Source: Roseimicrobium gellanilyticum
Lineage (GTDB): Bacteria > Verrucomicrobiota > Verrucomicrobiia > Verrucomicrobiales > Verrucomicrobiaceae
Length of the DNA stretch: 64,000 nucleotides
Assembly: GCF_003315205.1 (NCBI RefSeq)
Contig: NZ_QNRR01000018.1
Span: 51,140 to 115,139 of the forward strand
Reading direction: 5' to 3'
The notes beneath the pieces are model-generated. The model was given only the letters and a program-made list of their open reading frames with translations, was not told the origin of the DNA and searched no databases. Each line of letters begins with the position of its first letter. Positions within the stretch are counted from its first letter, which is position 1. Shown one piece after another: positions 43,515 through 51,503 of the stretch. The position numbers and the translations under genes are program-made.

Positions 43515-46160
43515 ATGTCCGACCGAAACGCCCTCCCCTCCTCCGCTGCGATTGCGGAAGGGCGCTGGCATGCAGTGGGTCCATGGCTGCGCGACGGCCA
43601 GGGCCGGAAGGTGATGATGCGCGGCGTCACGTACGGCCCCTTCAAACCAAACAAATCGGGAATCCCCTGGCCTGAGGATGCCCAGCTCAGAAAGGATGTG
43701 GCGCACATCGCGCGGCTGGGGTTCAATACCGTGCGTGTCTATGAAGCTCCCTCGGACCTCCTCCTCGACTGCTGCCGCGAGCACGGTCTGCGCGTGATGG
43801 CCTGCGTGCCCTGGACCCAGCATGTGGATTTTTTCAGAGACGGCTTTGCCGCGGCAGATGCCATCGAGCGCATCAGCCGGGAGGCACGCCGCCTCGCTGC
43901 CCACCCGGAGGTCGCCGGCATCCTCGTCGGCAATGAAATCGAAAAAACGCTCGTGCGCTGGATGGGACCGGAGCGCGTGTTGCATTTCATCGAGCACCTC
44001 ATCACCGAAGCGAGAACACAGGCTCCTCGCACACTCATTGGCTATGCCAGCTATCCCTCCACGGAGTATCTGGTGCCACGCAATGCGGACTTCCTGGCGG
44101 TCAATGTTTTCCTGGAACGCGCCTCGGTCTTCCGCCGGCATATCCAGCATTTGATGAACCTGGCAGCGGGCCGCCCCCTCATCATTTCCGAATTCGGACT
44201 TGATACGGCGTCCCATGGAGAAGCAGCACAGACAGAGGCTTTGCGATGGGAGGAGAAGATCTGTCGCGATGCCGGCGTGGCTGGCAACATCTGGTTCAGC
44301 TACACAGATGAATGGCACCGCGGTGGAGAAGAAGTCACCGGATGGGACTTCGGTCTGGTCACACGTGATCGCAAGGAGAAGGAAGCGGCGCGCGAGTTGG
44401 CCTCGAGGAAGGCGCTGACGGTTGACTCCCTGCGCGATGTGGTATCCGCGGAACGAGTCTCCGTCATTGTCTGCACACGCAATGGCTCCTCGACACTGGC
44501 CTCGTGCCTGGAAGCTCTGGCAAAGCAGACTCACCCCAACTACGAGGTGCTGGTGATTGATGATGGCTCCACGGACACCACACCGCAGATCGCCCGGAGC
44601 TACGCTCATGTGCGCTATGTGCGTCAAGATCACGCAGGGCTCAGTGCCGCGAGAAATCTCGGCATGCTGGAGGCCACGGGGACGCTGCTCGCCTACACGG
44701 ATGACGATTGCATCCCAGACGAAGACTGGCTGGTCTATGCCTGCCATGCGTTTGAGGATCCGCAGGTCGCGGCAGCCGGCGGCCCCAATCTCCCACCACC
44801 ACCGCGCAATCTCACCGAGGCCTGTGTCGCCGTAGCCCCGGGGGCACCAGCGCACGTGCTGCTGAACGACGAAGAAGCTGAGCACCTGCCAGGATGCAAT
44901 CTCGTGATTCGCAAATCCGCCCTGCATGCCATCGGGGGGTTCCGCACAGAGTTCACCACGGCGGGTGATGATGTGGATGTCTGCTGGCGGTTGCAGTCGC
45001 ATGGAGGCAAGCTGCGTTTCGTGCCCGCCGCGCTGGTGTGGCATCACCGGCGCTTCACGGTATCTGCCTACCTGCGGCAACAACGCGGGTACGGCCATGC
45101 GGAAGCCATGCTGGTGCGTCGCTATCCACACCGCTTTGCGTGGCTGGGCGGTGCACGGTGGCGCGGCGCCATCTACGGGCATGACAATGCGCCTTCACTC
45201 CGCACCGGCGCGCTAATCCGCTTTGGCCGCTTTGGCAACGCGCTTTTCCAAACGCTCTATGCCAACAGCACCGCCAGCCCCTGGGACTGGGTGATGGGCC
45301 TGCCCTGGCTGGTACTCTCCACCCTCATGCTGGCCTATGGCCTTGTGTCCGCGACGTTCCTCGGTTCCGTGACGGGCCTGGCGCTGGCGGCGGCGATGAC
45401 TCTACTCACGATCTATGCCGCGTGGCGACGGGCGCGGCTGCAGCCGCCTCCTGCAGATGCCTCATCACCCGGCAAGAGCCGCTCCCTCCTGTGGATGCTG
45501 TGCCTCCTGCAACCCATCATCCGGGACTGGGGACGCCTCAAGGGCATGGTGAAACTGCGCGCTCTGCCCTCCGGGACCACCACCTGGCCCGCAGAGCATT
45601 TTTCCCAGCGTCCTTCTTCTCCGCAGAAGCACTGGAGACATGAAGGATTCTGGAATGAGGACGGTGTAGGTCGTGAAGAACTCCTGAGGGCCATGCGCCG
45701 GATGACGGTCGTTCAAGGCCTCACATGGCAGGAGACAGGCGACCAAAGCTCCTGTGATGCGGTGCTGATCTCGCCTCAAGGGAGGCGCGTGGGACTGACG
45801 ACCGTCACGGAATACCATGAGGAAGGCCGGCGCCTCACCCGCATCGCCTACGGAATGCGCAACCTCTGGTGGCTGGACCGTGTGCAGGTGTTCCTCATTG
45901 TCGCCGGCGCAGCGAGCCATTTCCTTTTCAAGTTTCCGCACGCATGGCTTCTTGCCGCGCTGCTTCTCATGCTGGCGTGGTGGCGGGCGAATCTCAATGT
46001 GCATGCCCTGCACGCCACCCGTGAGCTCATCTATACCGCTGCAGAAGCTTGTGGGCTCATCAAGGACGAGGCTCCTGTGGAGATCTCCGCCAAGCATTTG
46101 CATGAGCGCGCCCTTGCCACCGCAGGACAGCCCGGGGAAATGTATCTCAACAAACCATGA
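43515..46160 (+). CDS. Fusion of a clan-A glycoside hydrolase and a family-2 glycosyltransferase
   Basis: 881 residues from the ATG at 43515. Residues about 15-300 form a TIM barrel of clan-A type: MMRGVTYGPFKPNKSG, GFNTVRVYEAPSD, ILVGNEIEKTLVRW with acid/base Glu141, and PLIISEFGLDTASHG with nucleophile Glu226. Residues 315-560 are a GT2 domain: VSVIVCTRNGSSTLASCLEA, YEVLVIDDGSTDTTP, AYTDDDCIPDEDWL (DxD-type) and GCNLVIRKSALHAIGGF with AGDDVDVCWRLQ. Membrane segments lie near 595-640 and 790-835, with a soluble stretch between them. It may build and trim the same polysaccharide. It overlaps the next gene by ATGA. Confidence 0.82.
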   Translation: MSDRNALPSSAAIAEGRWHAVGPWLRDGQGRKVMMRGVTYGPFKPNKSGIPWPEDAQLRKDVAHIARLGFNTVRVYEAPSDLLLDCCREHGLRVMACVPWTQHVDFFRDGFAAADAIERISREARRLAAHPEVAGILVGNEIEKTLVRWMGPERVLHFIEHLITEARTQAPRTLIGYASYPSTEYLVPRNADFLAVNVFLERASVFRRHIQHLMNLAAGRPLIISEFGLDTASHGEAAQTEALRWEEKICRDAGVAGNIWFSYTDEWHRGGEEVTGWDFGLVTRDRKEKEAARELASRKALTVDSLRDVVSAERVSVIVCTRNGSSTLASCLEALAKQTHPNYEVLVIDDGSTDTTPQIARSYAHVRYVRQDHAGLSAARNLGMLEATGTLLAYTDDDCIPDEDWLVYACHAFEDPQVAAAGGPNLPPPPRNLTEACVAVAPGAPAHVLLNDEEAEHLPGCNLVIRKSALHAIGGFRTEFTTAGDDVDVCWRLQSHGGKLRFVPAALVWHHRRFTVSAYLRQQRGYGHAEAMLVRRYPHRFAWLGGARWRGAIYGHDNAPSLRTGALIRFGRFGNALFQTLYANSTASPWDWVMGLPWLVLSTLMLAYGLVSATFLGSVTGLALAAAMTLLTIYAAWRRARLQPPPADASSPGKSRSLLWMLCLLQPIIRDWGRLKGMVKLRALPSGTTTWPAEHFSQRPSSPQKHWRHEGFWNEDGVGREELLRAMRRMTVVQGLTWQETGDQSSCDAVLISPQGRRVGLTTVTEYHEEGRRLTRIAYGMRNLWWLDRVQVFLIVAGAASHFLFKFPHAWLLAALLLMLAWWRANLNVHALHATRELIYTAAEACGLIKDEAPVEISAKHLHERALATAGQPGEMYLNKP

Positions 46161-46540
46161 AGCCGCTCCTCCTCGCCTCCCTGACAGTGTTGATGATGCT
46201 CACTTCCTGCTCAAAACCAAAGGAGGTGGACTACGTGAAACTGAAGATGGTGGACAACATGCTGACCGATCCGGACACCATGAAACCCTTCACGGGTATC
46301 TCACGTGACCGGCACCCGGATGGAAAAGTGAAATCCGAATACCCCATCAAAAACGGTGTGTTCCACGGCACGGTGAAGGAATGGTATGCCAATGGCAAAC
46401 CCTACGCGGAAACAGAGTTTGTGAACGGCGAACGCACGGGCCGCAACATGGAGTGGACAGAGTCCGGACTGCCTTACCAGGAGCGCGTTTACGAGAAGGA
46501 CCGCATCGTCTCAGAGAAGAAGTTCGAGACGGGGAAGTAG
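46157..46540 (+). CDS. MORN-repeat (YwqK-type) lipoprotein
   Basis: 127 residues; the ATGA overlap with the fusion gene fixes the start. Signal peptide with lipobox (TVLMMLTSC, Cys near residue 15). The mature protein has several MORN_2-like repeats: HPDGKVKSEYPIKNGVFHGT, VKEWYANGKPYAETEFVNGE and GRNMEWTESGLPYQERVYEK. Such repeats bind proteins or membranes. Coupled translation suggests that it serves the membrane-bound enzyme before it. Confidence 0.82.
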   Translation: MKPLLLASLTVLMMLTSCSKPKEVDYVKLKMVDNMLTDPDTMKPFTGISRDRHPDGKVKSEYPIKNGVFHGTVKEWYANGKPYAETEFVNGERTGRNMEWTESGLPYQERVYEKDRIVSEKKFETGK

Positions 46541-46576
46541 GTGCCATGCAGGTCCATCGGGGCCTTGCAGGTGTCT

Positions 46577-46795
46577 CTATCTGCACAAACTGCGGAAATA
46601 GTCCCGGGCATCTTCTTCGTTGTCGAATTTCCGCCAGTCACCGTAGCCGTCGGTGACCACCCAGCTATCGAGCATGTGGGTGTCGTGGATCGCTGCATGA
46701 ATCTCCTCCGCAAGCCCGTGCGGCCTGGAGCGCTCAAGGATCACCCGGTTGCCCCTGGAGTCTTCGCCTTCATCTTCGAGAATGTACTTGGCCAT
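46577..46795 (-). CDS. Small hypothetical protein
   Basis: 72 residues from the ATG at 46795 (AKYILEDEGEDSRGNRVILE), the first plausible start; the longer frame adds a Cys-rich non-helical part. The protein is acidic, with HAAIHDTHMLDSWVVTDGYG and a closing NEEDARDYFRSLCR. No family recognised. It is convergent with the MORN lipoprotein. Confidence 0.5.
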   Translation of the reverse strand: MAKYILEDEGEDSRGNRVILERSRPHGLAEEIHAAIHDTHMLDSWVVTDGYGDWRKFDNEEDARDYFRSLCR

Positions 46796-46934
46796 AGATA
46801 GACTGTGGGGAGGTTTGGAAGACTGCTCAGACAAAATCAGCAACACACGTTTGCTACTACATGGTAAAACCGTGCAGACATTTGTCGACCATGATCTCTT
46901 GTTGCCAGAGAGTGTCCAGCACATGGCACCGCTC

Positions 46935-47738
46935 TCACGTCATCCGTACCTGCTCTGCGCTGGTGAGCGTCAATGCACTGCCATTCGCCAACGTAAGCAT
47001 GAGGTGACCTTCTTCTGTGAGGTCGGTGGCCATGCCTTCCACTTCACGGCCATCCACACGTGCCTTCACCACATGCCCCAGCAGGCGGCTGCGACGGCGC
47101 ACTTCATCGATCACAGATCCATACCCCTGTTCCCACAAGGGTAGCAGGCGATCGATTTGTTTCATCAACGCGATGGCGACGACGTTCCGGTCGAGGAGAC
47201 GGCCATCTCCCATGGCAAGCCTCATGGAGGTGGCGATGTCGCGCAACTCAGGCGGGTACGCGTCCGTGTTCACGTTCAACCCGATGCCGAGCACCATGTA
47301 GGCGCCAGTTTCGCCGGTGAAGGTTTCCGCCAGGATGCCGGCACACTTCTTGTCCTGTACAAAGACATCATTGGGCCATTTGATTTCCGGGTGCAGGGAT
47401 GTGGTTGTCTCGATGGACCTGCAAATTGCGAGGGCCGCCATGGTGGTAAGCCGCGCCCAATGCTCCATGCGCACACTGGGACGCAAGAGGATGGAACAAA
47501 GGATATCCTGCCCCGCGGGAGCGCTCCAGCGGTTCTCCCGGCGGCCCCGCCCGGCGGTCTGGGTTTCGGCAAAAATTACCAGCCCGTGTGCATAACCGGC
47601 CGCGCCCAACTCACGGGCCAAGTCGCTCGTGGAGGCAATCTCTTCATGCGTTTGTACTTCACCCCCAACGATATGGCCCGCCAAAGCAGCAGAAAGACGG
47701 CGCCCCTCAAGTGGCGTAAACGTGGTCTGAAGAGACAT
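46935..47738 (-). CDS. birA: Biotin-[acetyl-CoA-carboxylase] ligase
   Basis: 267 residues. It attaches biotin to acetyl-CoA carboxylase through biotinyl-AMP. Seen: IASTSDLARELG near residue 35, FAETQTAGRGRRENRWSAPA (the GRGRRxRxW loop), LCSILLRPS, IKWPNDVFVQDKKCAGILAE (KWPND motif) and LGIGLNVNTDAYPPEL. The C-terminal SH3-like domain ends LTEEGHLMLTLANGSALTL. It lacks the N-terminal DNA-binding domain of E. coli BirA, so it cannot repress biotin genes itself. It is divergent from a response regulator gene. Confidence 0.95.
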   Translation of the reverse strand: MSLQTTFTPLEGRRLSAALAGHIVGGEVQTHEEIASTSDLARELGAAGYAHGLVIFAETQTAGRGRRENRWSAPAGQDILCSILLRPSVRMEHWARLTTMAALAICRSIETTTSLHPEIKWPNDVFVQDKKCAGILAETFTGETGAYMVLGIGLNVNTDAYPPELRDIATSMRLAMGDGRLLDRNVVAIALMKQIDRLLPLWEQGYGSVIDEVRRRSRLLGHVVKARVDGREVEGMATDLTEEGHLMLTLANGSALTLTSAEQVRMT

Positions 47739-47756
47739 TCAACTAATGATGTAAGG

Positions 47757-47777
47757 CGCTTGCACGTCTTGCAAGCG
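47757..47777. promoter_or_regulatory. Perfect 8-bp dyad between birA and the response regulator gene
   Basis: CGCTTGCA (47757-47764) and TGCAAGCG (47770-47777) are exact reverse complements around CGTCT. They lie in the 74-base divergent gap, 19 bases before birA and 36 before the other gene. Confidence 0.4.
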
Positions 47778-47812
47778 ACAAACTTCCCCTCCAAAGTTCC
47801 GCACCTTCCTCA

Positions 47813-48571
47813 ATGCCAGTACGCTTTTTGATCGCCGACGACATGCCAGCCCAACAGAGGCTTATGGCAAATGCAGTGATGTTCCTCGGAGGCGAATCCC
47901 GGTTCGCTGCCACGGGACACGAAGCCCTCAGACTCGCTGAGCGAGAACCATTCGATTTTATTCTGATGGACTTGCAGATGCCCCAACTGGGAGGAATCGC
48001 CGCTGCGAGCTATCTGCTCCACCAGTGGAGCGGGCAGGCCATCCGGCCGCGCATCATGGCGGTCACCGGGGAAAACCCGGACGACACCTACACCCTTTGC
48101 CGGGCTGTAGGCATGGATGGCTTCATCAACAAGCCCTACAGCATGACCTTGCTGAAGAAGAACCTGATCCACCTGCTCACCCAGGGGCATTGCTGGAAAG
48201 AAGGTCCCGCCGAGCGGTTGTTGGATCTACGTCAGATCGATGCGGGCATGCGAGGCCGCGATGAGCATTCCATGGCGAAAGCCATCAAGGAAGCCCGGCT
48301 CATGCTGTTGACGATGCGCACCCAGTTCAACGAACTGGAGGCGGCTGATCTGGTCACCATGGCAAACTCTGTCGTGCGATTTGCCCACCATCATGGATAC
48401 GTGCATCTGGCGGCTTCCATGAAGTCACTGGCGACTGCCGCGGAGACAGGCGATGCCCGGGCGCAATTCGCGCTCTTGGTGCGAGAGCATGACCTTTTTG
48501 AAGTGGCAAGCCAGGCGGCTCTCGCTTGGTATCGCCAGCCTCAGATGGCCAAATTTGTGGAAGCGGCCTGA
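47813..48571 (+). CDS. Response regulator with helical, HPt-like C-terminal domain
   Basis: 252 residues. The receiver domain has LIADDMPAQQRLM with the acidic pair, the phospho-acceptor Asp near residue 53 in FDFILMDLQMPQLGGI, IMAVTGENPDD and the Lys in FINKPYSMTLL. Residues 150-250 are helical (MAKAIKEARLMLLTMRTQFN, TMANSVVRFAHHHGYVHLAA, SMKSLATAAETGD) and resemble an HPt module, but the canonical HxLKG is not present; an H-rich FAHHHGYVH stands in place. No kinase is adjacent. Confidence 0.8.
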   Translation: MPVRFLIADDMPAQQRLMANAVMFLGGESRFAATGHEALRLAEREPFDFILMDLQMPQLGGIAAASYLLHQWSGQAIRPRIMAVTGENPDDTYTLCRAVGMDGFINKPYSMTLLKKNLIHLLTQGHCWKEGPAERLLDLRQIDAGMRGRDEHSMAKAIKEARLMLLTMRTQFNELEAADLVTMANSVVRFAHHHGYVHLAASMKSLATAAETGDARAQFALLVREHDLFEVASQAALAWYRQPQMAKFVEAA

Positions 48572-48715
48572 TTGGGCGTCTGAAGAGGGCAGGTCCTCCT
48601 AAGAGTAAAAAACGAAGGCACCGTGTCCTGTGGAACGGCGTTCATTCGTCTTACCTGCGAATCCACCCTATGCGCCGCACGGATTCGCGGTCCCTCTCCT
48701 CCACCCATCCCCACC

Positions 48716-49183
48716 ATGGCCACCTTTGAAACTGATGTCTCCTCCTCCACTGTCAGCGGTGATCCGGTGACTGAAATCAAAACCCTCATGGATGAGTGGC
48801 GGAAGGCGCTTACCGCCAAAGATCTGGATCGTCTGGCCAGGCACTATGACCCGGAAGTACGATTCTTTGATGCTGTCCCGCCGCACGAACATCGCGGCGC
48901 AGATGCCTACCGCCGCACTTGGGAGCAGATGATGCCCTTCCTCCCGCAGGCGCTGGGCTCCGACGTCCGGGAGCTGGAGATCACCGCTGAGGGAAATGTG
49001 GCCTTTGCCTCCTGTCTGCAGCGCCTGACGAATCGCGCCACGAACGAAGCCGCCACCTGCGGCTGGGTGCGCGTGACCCTCTGCTTCCAGCGAAGGCAGG
49101 GCGAGTGGAAGGTGGTGCACGAACACGTGTCCGTGCCCTTCAATCCCCAGAATGCGCAAGCCGCCTTCGTCAGGGAGCTGTAG
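48716..49183 (+). CDS. SnoaL/ketosteroid isomerase-like protein
   Basis: 155 residues from the ATG at 48716. It has the KSI/SnoaL fold: IKTLMDEWRKALTAKDLDRL, ARHYDPEVRFFDAVPPHEHR, GADAYRRTWEQMMPFLPQAL, and WVRVTLCFQRRQGEWKVVHE with HVSVPF at the end. Such proteins cover isomerases, cyclases and unknown small-molecule binders. It stands alone, followed by a minus-strand regulator. Confidence 0.78.
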   Translation: MATFETDVSSSTVSGDPVTEIKTLMDEWRKALTAKDLDRLARHYDPEVRFFDAVPPHEHRGADAYRRTWEQMMPFLPQALGSDVRELEITAEGNVAFASCLQRLTNRATNEAATCGWVRVTLCFQRRQGEWKVVHEHVSVPFNPQNAQAAFVREL

Positions 49184-49205
49184 ACACCGCCCCCATCAAT
49201 CGGGC

Positions 49206-49640
49206 TTAGCAGCAGAGCTTCATGACATCCATCACCGGAAAGCAGAGCTCATGCATCCATGCTGCCACCAGTCCGAGGACGCCTGACTTCTCACGGTTGG
49301 CGCGCGTCTCCCTGCGATAGACGCTGGGAGTCTTGCCAATCTCGCGGGTGAAGCCTCGCACAAATGCACCGAGACTCTGATAACCCACCGCGTGCGAGAT
49401 CTGGCCGATCATCATGTTTGATTTGATGAGCATGGAGGCCGCGCGCGCCATCCGCAGTCGACGGATGTACCCGGGAATGGTCTCGCCATGATATCGCCGG
49501 AAGAGGCGGCTCAGTTGGAACGGCGTCATATTCACCTCTTGAGCAAGCGCCCTCAAGCTGGGCGGATTCTCAAGGCTGGACTCGATGAGTTCTGCCACGC
49601 GTTGCGCTGGGGGTATCTGCGACGGATGCCTGTTGGACAT
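49206..49640 (-). CDS. AraC-family transcriptional regulator (DNA-binding domain only)
   Basis: 144 residues from the ATG at 49640; an upstream start at 49673 is possible. The two AraC helix-turn-helix units are clear: SLRALAQEVNMTPFQLSRLF, RRYHGETIPGYIRRLRMARA and IGQISHAVGYQSLGAFVRGF followed by TREIGKTPSVYRR. There is no N-terminal sensor domain. The last 35 residues (GVLGLVAAWMHELCFPVMDV) are hydrophobic. Possible targets are its neighbours; no operator was identified. Confidence 0.88.
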   Translation of the reverse strand: MSNRHPSQIPPAQRVAELIESSLENPPSLRALAQEVNMTPFQLSRLFRRYHGETIPGYIRRLRMARAASMLIKSNMMIGQISHAVGYQSLGAFVRGFTREIGKTPSVYRRETRANREKSGVLGLVAAWMHELCFPVMDVMKLCC

Positions 49641-49706
49641 CCGGAAGCATGCGCGATCTGGAATGCATGTCAATTTCGTCGCAAACCCATCTCCGGGCTT
49701 CCGGGC

Positions 49707-50066
49707 TCAGTCCTGCGGCCACTTTTCAATGAGCATGTCCTTTTTCTGGAACACCGAAGGGCCGTCCGCGGGCAGTTCTGGTGACGTCCCGGGCTCAGCA
49801 CCGAGTATCTCGCGGTGCCACTCCCTGGCCACTTCAGGGTTGGGCGCCTCGTAAACCGTGCCGTCCAAAGCCTCTATGGATGCCACCCAGACGAGCGACG
49901 TCACAGGCTGCTCCGGTGTGGTGGAAGGCGCATCCGCGTGGGTGTAGCCCGACTTGAAAGCAGCGACCTGAGATAACGGCAACCAGTCCCCATAGTCCTC
50001 CACAACGATCCGATTCCCGTTCACACGGACGGATGTTCGCATATGTCCTATGCGGATCATTTTCAT
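49707..50066 (-). CDS. Hypothetical protein
   Basis: 119 residues; ATGs at 50060 and 50042 are alternatives. The N-terminal half is beta-rich (TSVRVNGNRIVVEDYGDWLP) and the middle reads VTSLVWVASIEALDGTVYEA. No family recognised. It is upstream of the AraC gene on the same strand, 66 bases away, so co-transcription is possible. Confidence 0.5.
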   Translation of the reverse strand: MKMIRIGHMRTSVRVNGNRIVVEDYGDWLPLSQVAAFKSGYTHADAPSTTPEQPVTSLVWVASIEALDGTVYEAPNPEVAREWHREILGAEPGTSPELPADGPSVFQKKDMLIEKWPQD

Positions 50067-50189
50067 GCGTTAAGCAAGATTCTCCATTGTTGGACACCGG
50101 CAATACGAATTTGTCGCACAATCACTAAGATGGACACAAGTGCAATCCGAGACAACGTCAACTGGATGGAGCCGAAAAAGTCACTTTTG

Positions 50190-50381
50190 ATGAGGACGTA
50201 CAAAGTCGTGCTCCGTTCGTTTGCAGTAGTCCATGTCGATGCCGAAAGCTTCGGCGAGACAGAAACCACCATTGCCTTCTACCGTTCGGGCGCGGTGTCT
50301 GCCGAGTACCCGCGTGCCCTGGTGAGGGATGTCTCCCAGATTGAGGATAGGCCCAACAGGCGCAATCACCCGCGCACCTAG
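50190..50381 (+). CDS. Small hypothetical protein (MKxFLVxFK type)
   Basis: 63 residues from the ATG at 50190; ATGs at 50166 and 50130 are possible. RTYKVVLRSFAVVHVDAESF, then ETETTIAFYRSGAVSAEYPR and ALVRDVSQIED resemble the small protein at 20842-21087 in length, strand order and ending. Function unknown. Confidence 0.45.
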   Translation: MRTYKVVLRSFAVVHVDAESFGETETTIAFYRSGAVSAEYPRALVRDVSQIEDRPNRRNHPRT

Positions 50382-50501
50382 TGGTGGTTTCAGCTGCACG
50401 TCAGCAGATTACATAGGAACCGCTTTGGGAGCATCGCCTCGATGAGGCGCTGAGTCCCTATAACGAGGCACTCATTCTTCGCCGTGCGTTCACAGAGTTG
50501 T

Positions 50502-50545
50502 TTGACATACAAACGCGCCCGTGTAATTAACCACACAGTTAATTA
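50502..50545 (+). promoter_or_regulatory. Promoter and operator-like repeat of the ArsR operon
   Basis: TTGACA at 50502-50507 is followed by TAATTAAC (50524-50531) and GTTAATTA (50538-50545), a perfect 8-bp inverted repeat around CACACA placed where a -10 box would lie. TTAGTGAACTA (50551-50561) is a further near-palindrome before the ATG at 50564. The layout fits autorepression by the ArsR-type product. Confidence 0.55.
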
Positions 50546-50563
50546 ACTCCTTAGTGAACTACA

Positions 50564-50947
50564 ATGTCTGACCGACTGAGCAATACCTTCGCCGCGCTCG
50601 CCGACCCCACGCGCCGGGCGATTCTTGCGCGGCTGGCGTCCGGCGAAGCCTCCGTGAAGGAACTGGCCGAGCCTTTCGACATGACCCCACCGGCCATCAC
50701 CAAGCACCTCAAGGTGCTGGAGCGCAGTGGCCTGATCGCCCGCTCAAGAGAGGCCCAAAAGCGCCCCTGCCGCCTCAAGCCCAAACCGCTCAAGGAGGCG
50801 GTCGACTGGCTGGAGCGCTACCGCGAGCTCTGGGAGGAGCGGCTCGACCGTCTCGACGAGTACCTGCAGCAACTCCAGGCCCAGCCTCACACTCAAGCCA
50901 CCACCTCCAACGAAAAGGAGAAGCCATCCCATGAATCAGGAAACTAG
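50564..50947 (+). CDS. ArsR-family winged-helix regulator
   Basis: 127 residues. The core is LSNTFAALADPTRRAILARL, ASGEASVKELAEPFDMTPPA, ITKHLKVLERSGLIARSREA, a standard ArsR/SdpR helix-turn-helix and wing. There is no cysteine metal site, so it probably does not sense arsenic or cadmium. The C-terminus is a helical charged tail. It overlaps the first SRPBCC gene by 17 bases, a common pairing in which the regulator controls AHSA1-domain genes. Upstream repeats suggest autoregulation. Confidence 0.93.
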   Translation: MSDRLSNTFAALADPTRRAILARLASGEASVKELAEPFDMTPPAITKHLKVLERSGLIARSREAQKRPCRLKPKPLKEAVDWLERYRELWEERLDRLDEYLQQLQAQPHTQATTSNEKEKPSHESGN

Positions 50948-51461
50948 CACTACCGCCGTAGCCGCTGCCTCCGCGCAGCCATTTGTCATCACCCGCACTC
51001 TGAACGCACCCCGCGACCTCGTGTGGAAGGCGTGGACGGAGCCTGAGCGCCTTGCCAAGTGGTGGGGTCCCAAGGGCTGCACTATCAAGGTACACAAGCT
51101 CGACCTGCGTCCGGGCGGTATCTTCCACTACACCATGAGTTTTCCGGGCGGTGAAGACATGTGGTGCCGCTTTGACTTCAGAGAAGTCACCGCGCCACAA
51201 AGAATCGTGTGGGTGAATTCCTTCTCCGATGCGGACGGCGGCATCACCCGGCCTCCCTTCGAGGATAACTGGCCACTGGAAATCCTGAATGACGTCACTC
51301 TCACCGAGGAGAACGGCAAGACGATCCTCACCCTGCACGCCACGCCCATCAATGCCACGGCGGAGGAAGTGGCCATCTTCGACACGAACCGCACGTCCCT
51401 CAACCAGGGCTACAGCGGCACCTGGGACCAGCTCGAGGAGTACCTCGCGAGTCTCACCTGA
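50931..51461 (+). CDS. SRPBCC (AHSA1-like) domain protein
   Basis: 176 residues. Starts FVITRTLNAPRDLVWKAWTE, the beginning of an AHSA1-type SRPBCC fold, then RLAKWWGPKGCTIKVHKLDL, RPGGIFHYTMSFPGG and NGKTILTLHATPINA. The fold has a deep hydrophobic pocket; related proteins bind lipophilic ligands or activate Hsp90. First of four related genes behind ArsR. Confidence 0.9.
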   Translation: MNQETSTTAVAAASAQPFVITRTLNAPRDLVWKAWTEPERLAKWWGPKGCTIKVHKLDLRPGGIFHYTMSFPGGEDMWCRFDFREVTAPQRIVWVNSFSDADGGITRPPFEDNWPLEILNDVTLTEENGKTILTLHATPINATAEEVAIFDTNRTSLNQGYSGTWDQLEEYLASLT

Positions 51462-51503
51462 CACAAAAATGCTCCACCCCTGAAACTCACAACGCGCAAC
51501 GAC

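Noticed and set aside
43338..45182. 614-codon minus frame over the hydrolase-GT2 fusion
   Set aside because: No domain content, and it runs through the catalytic motifs of the plus-strand gene.
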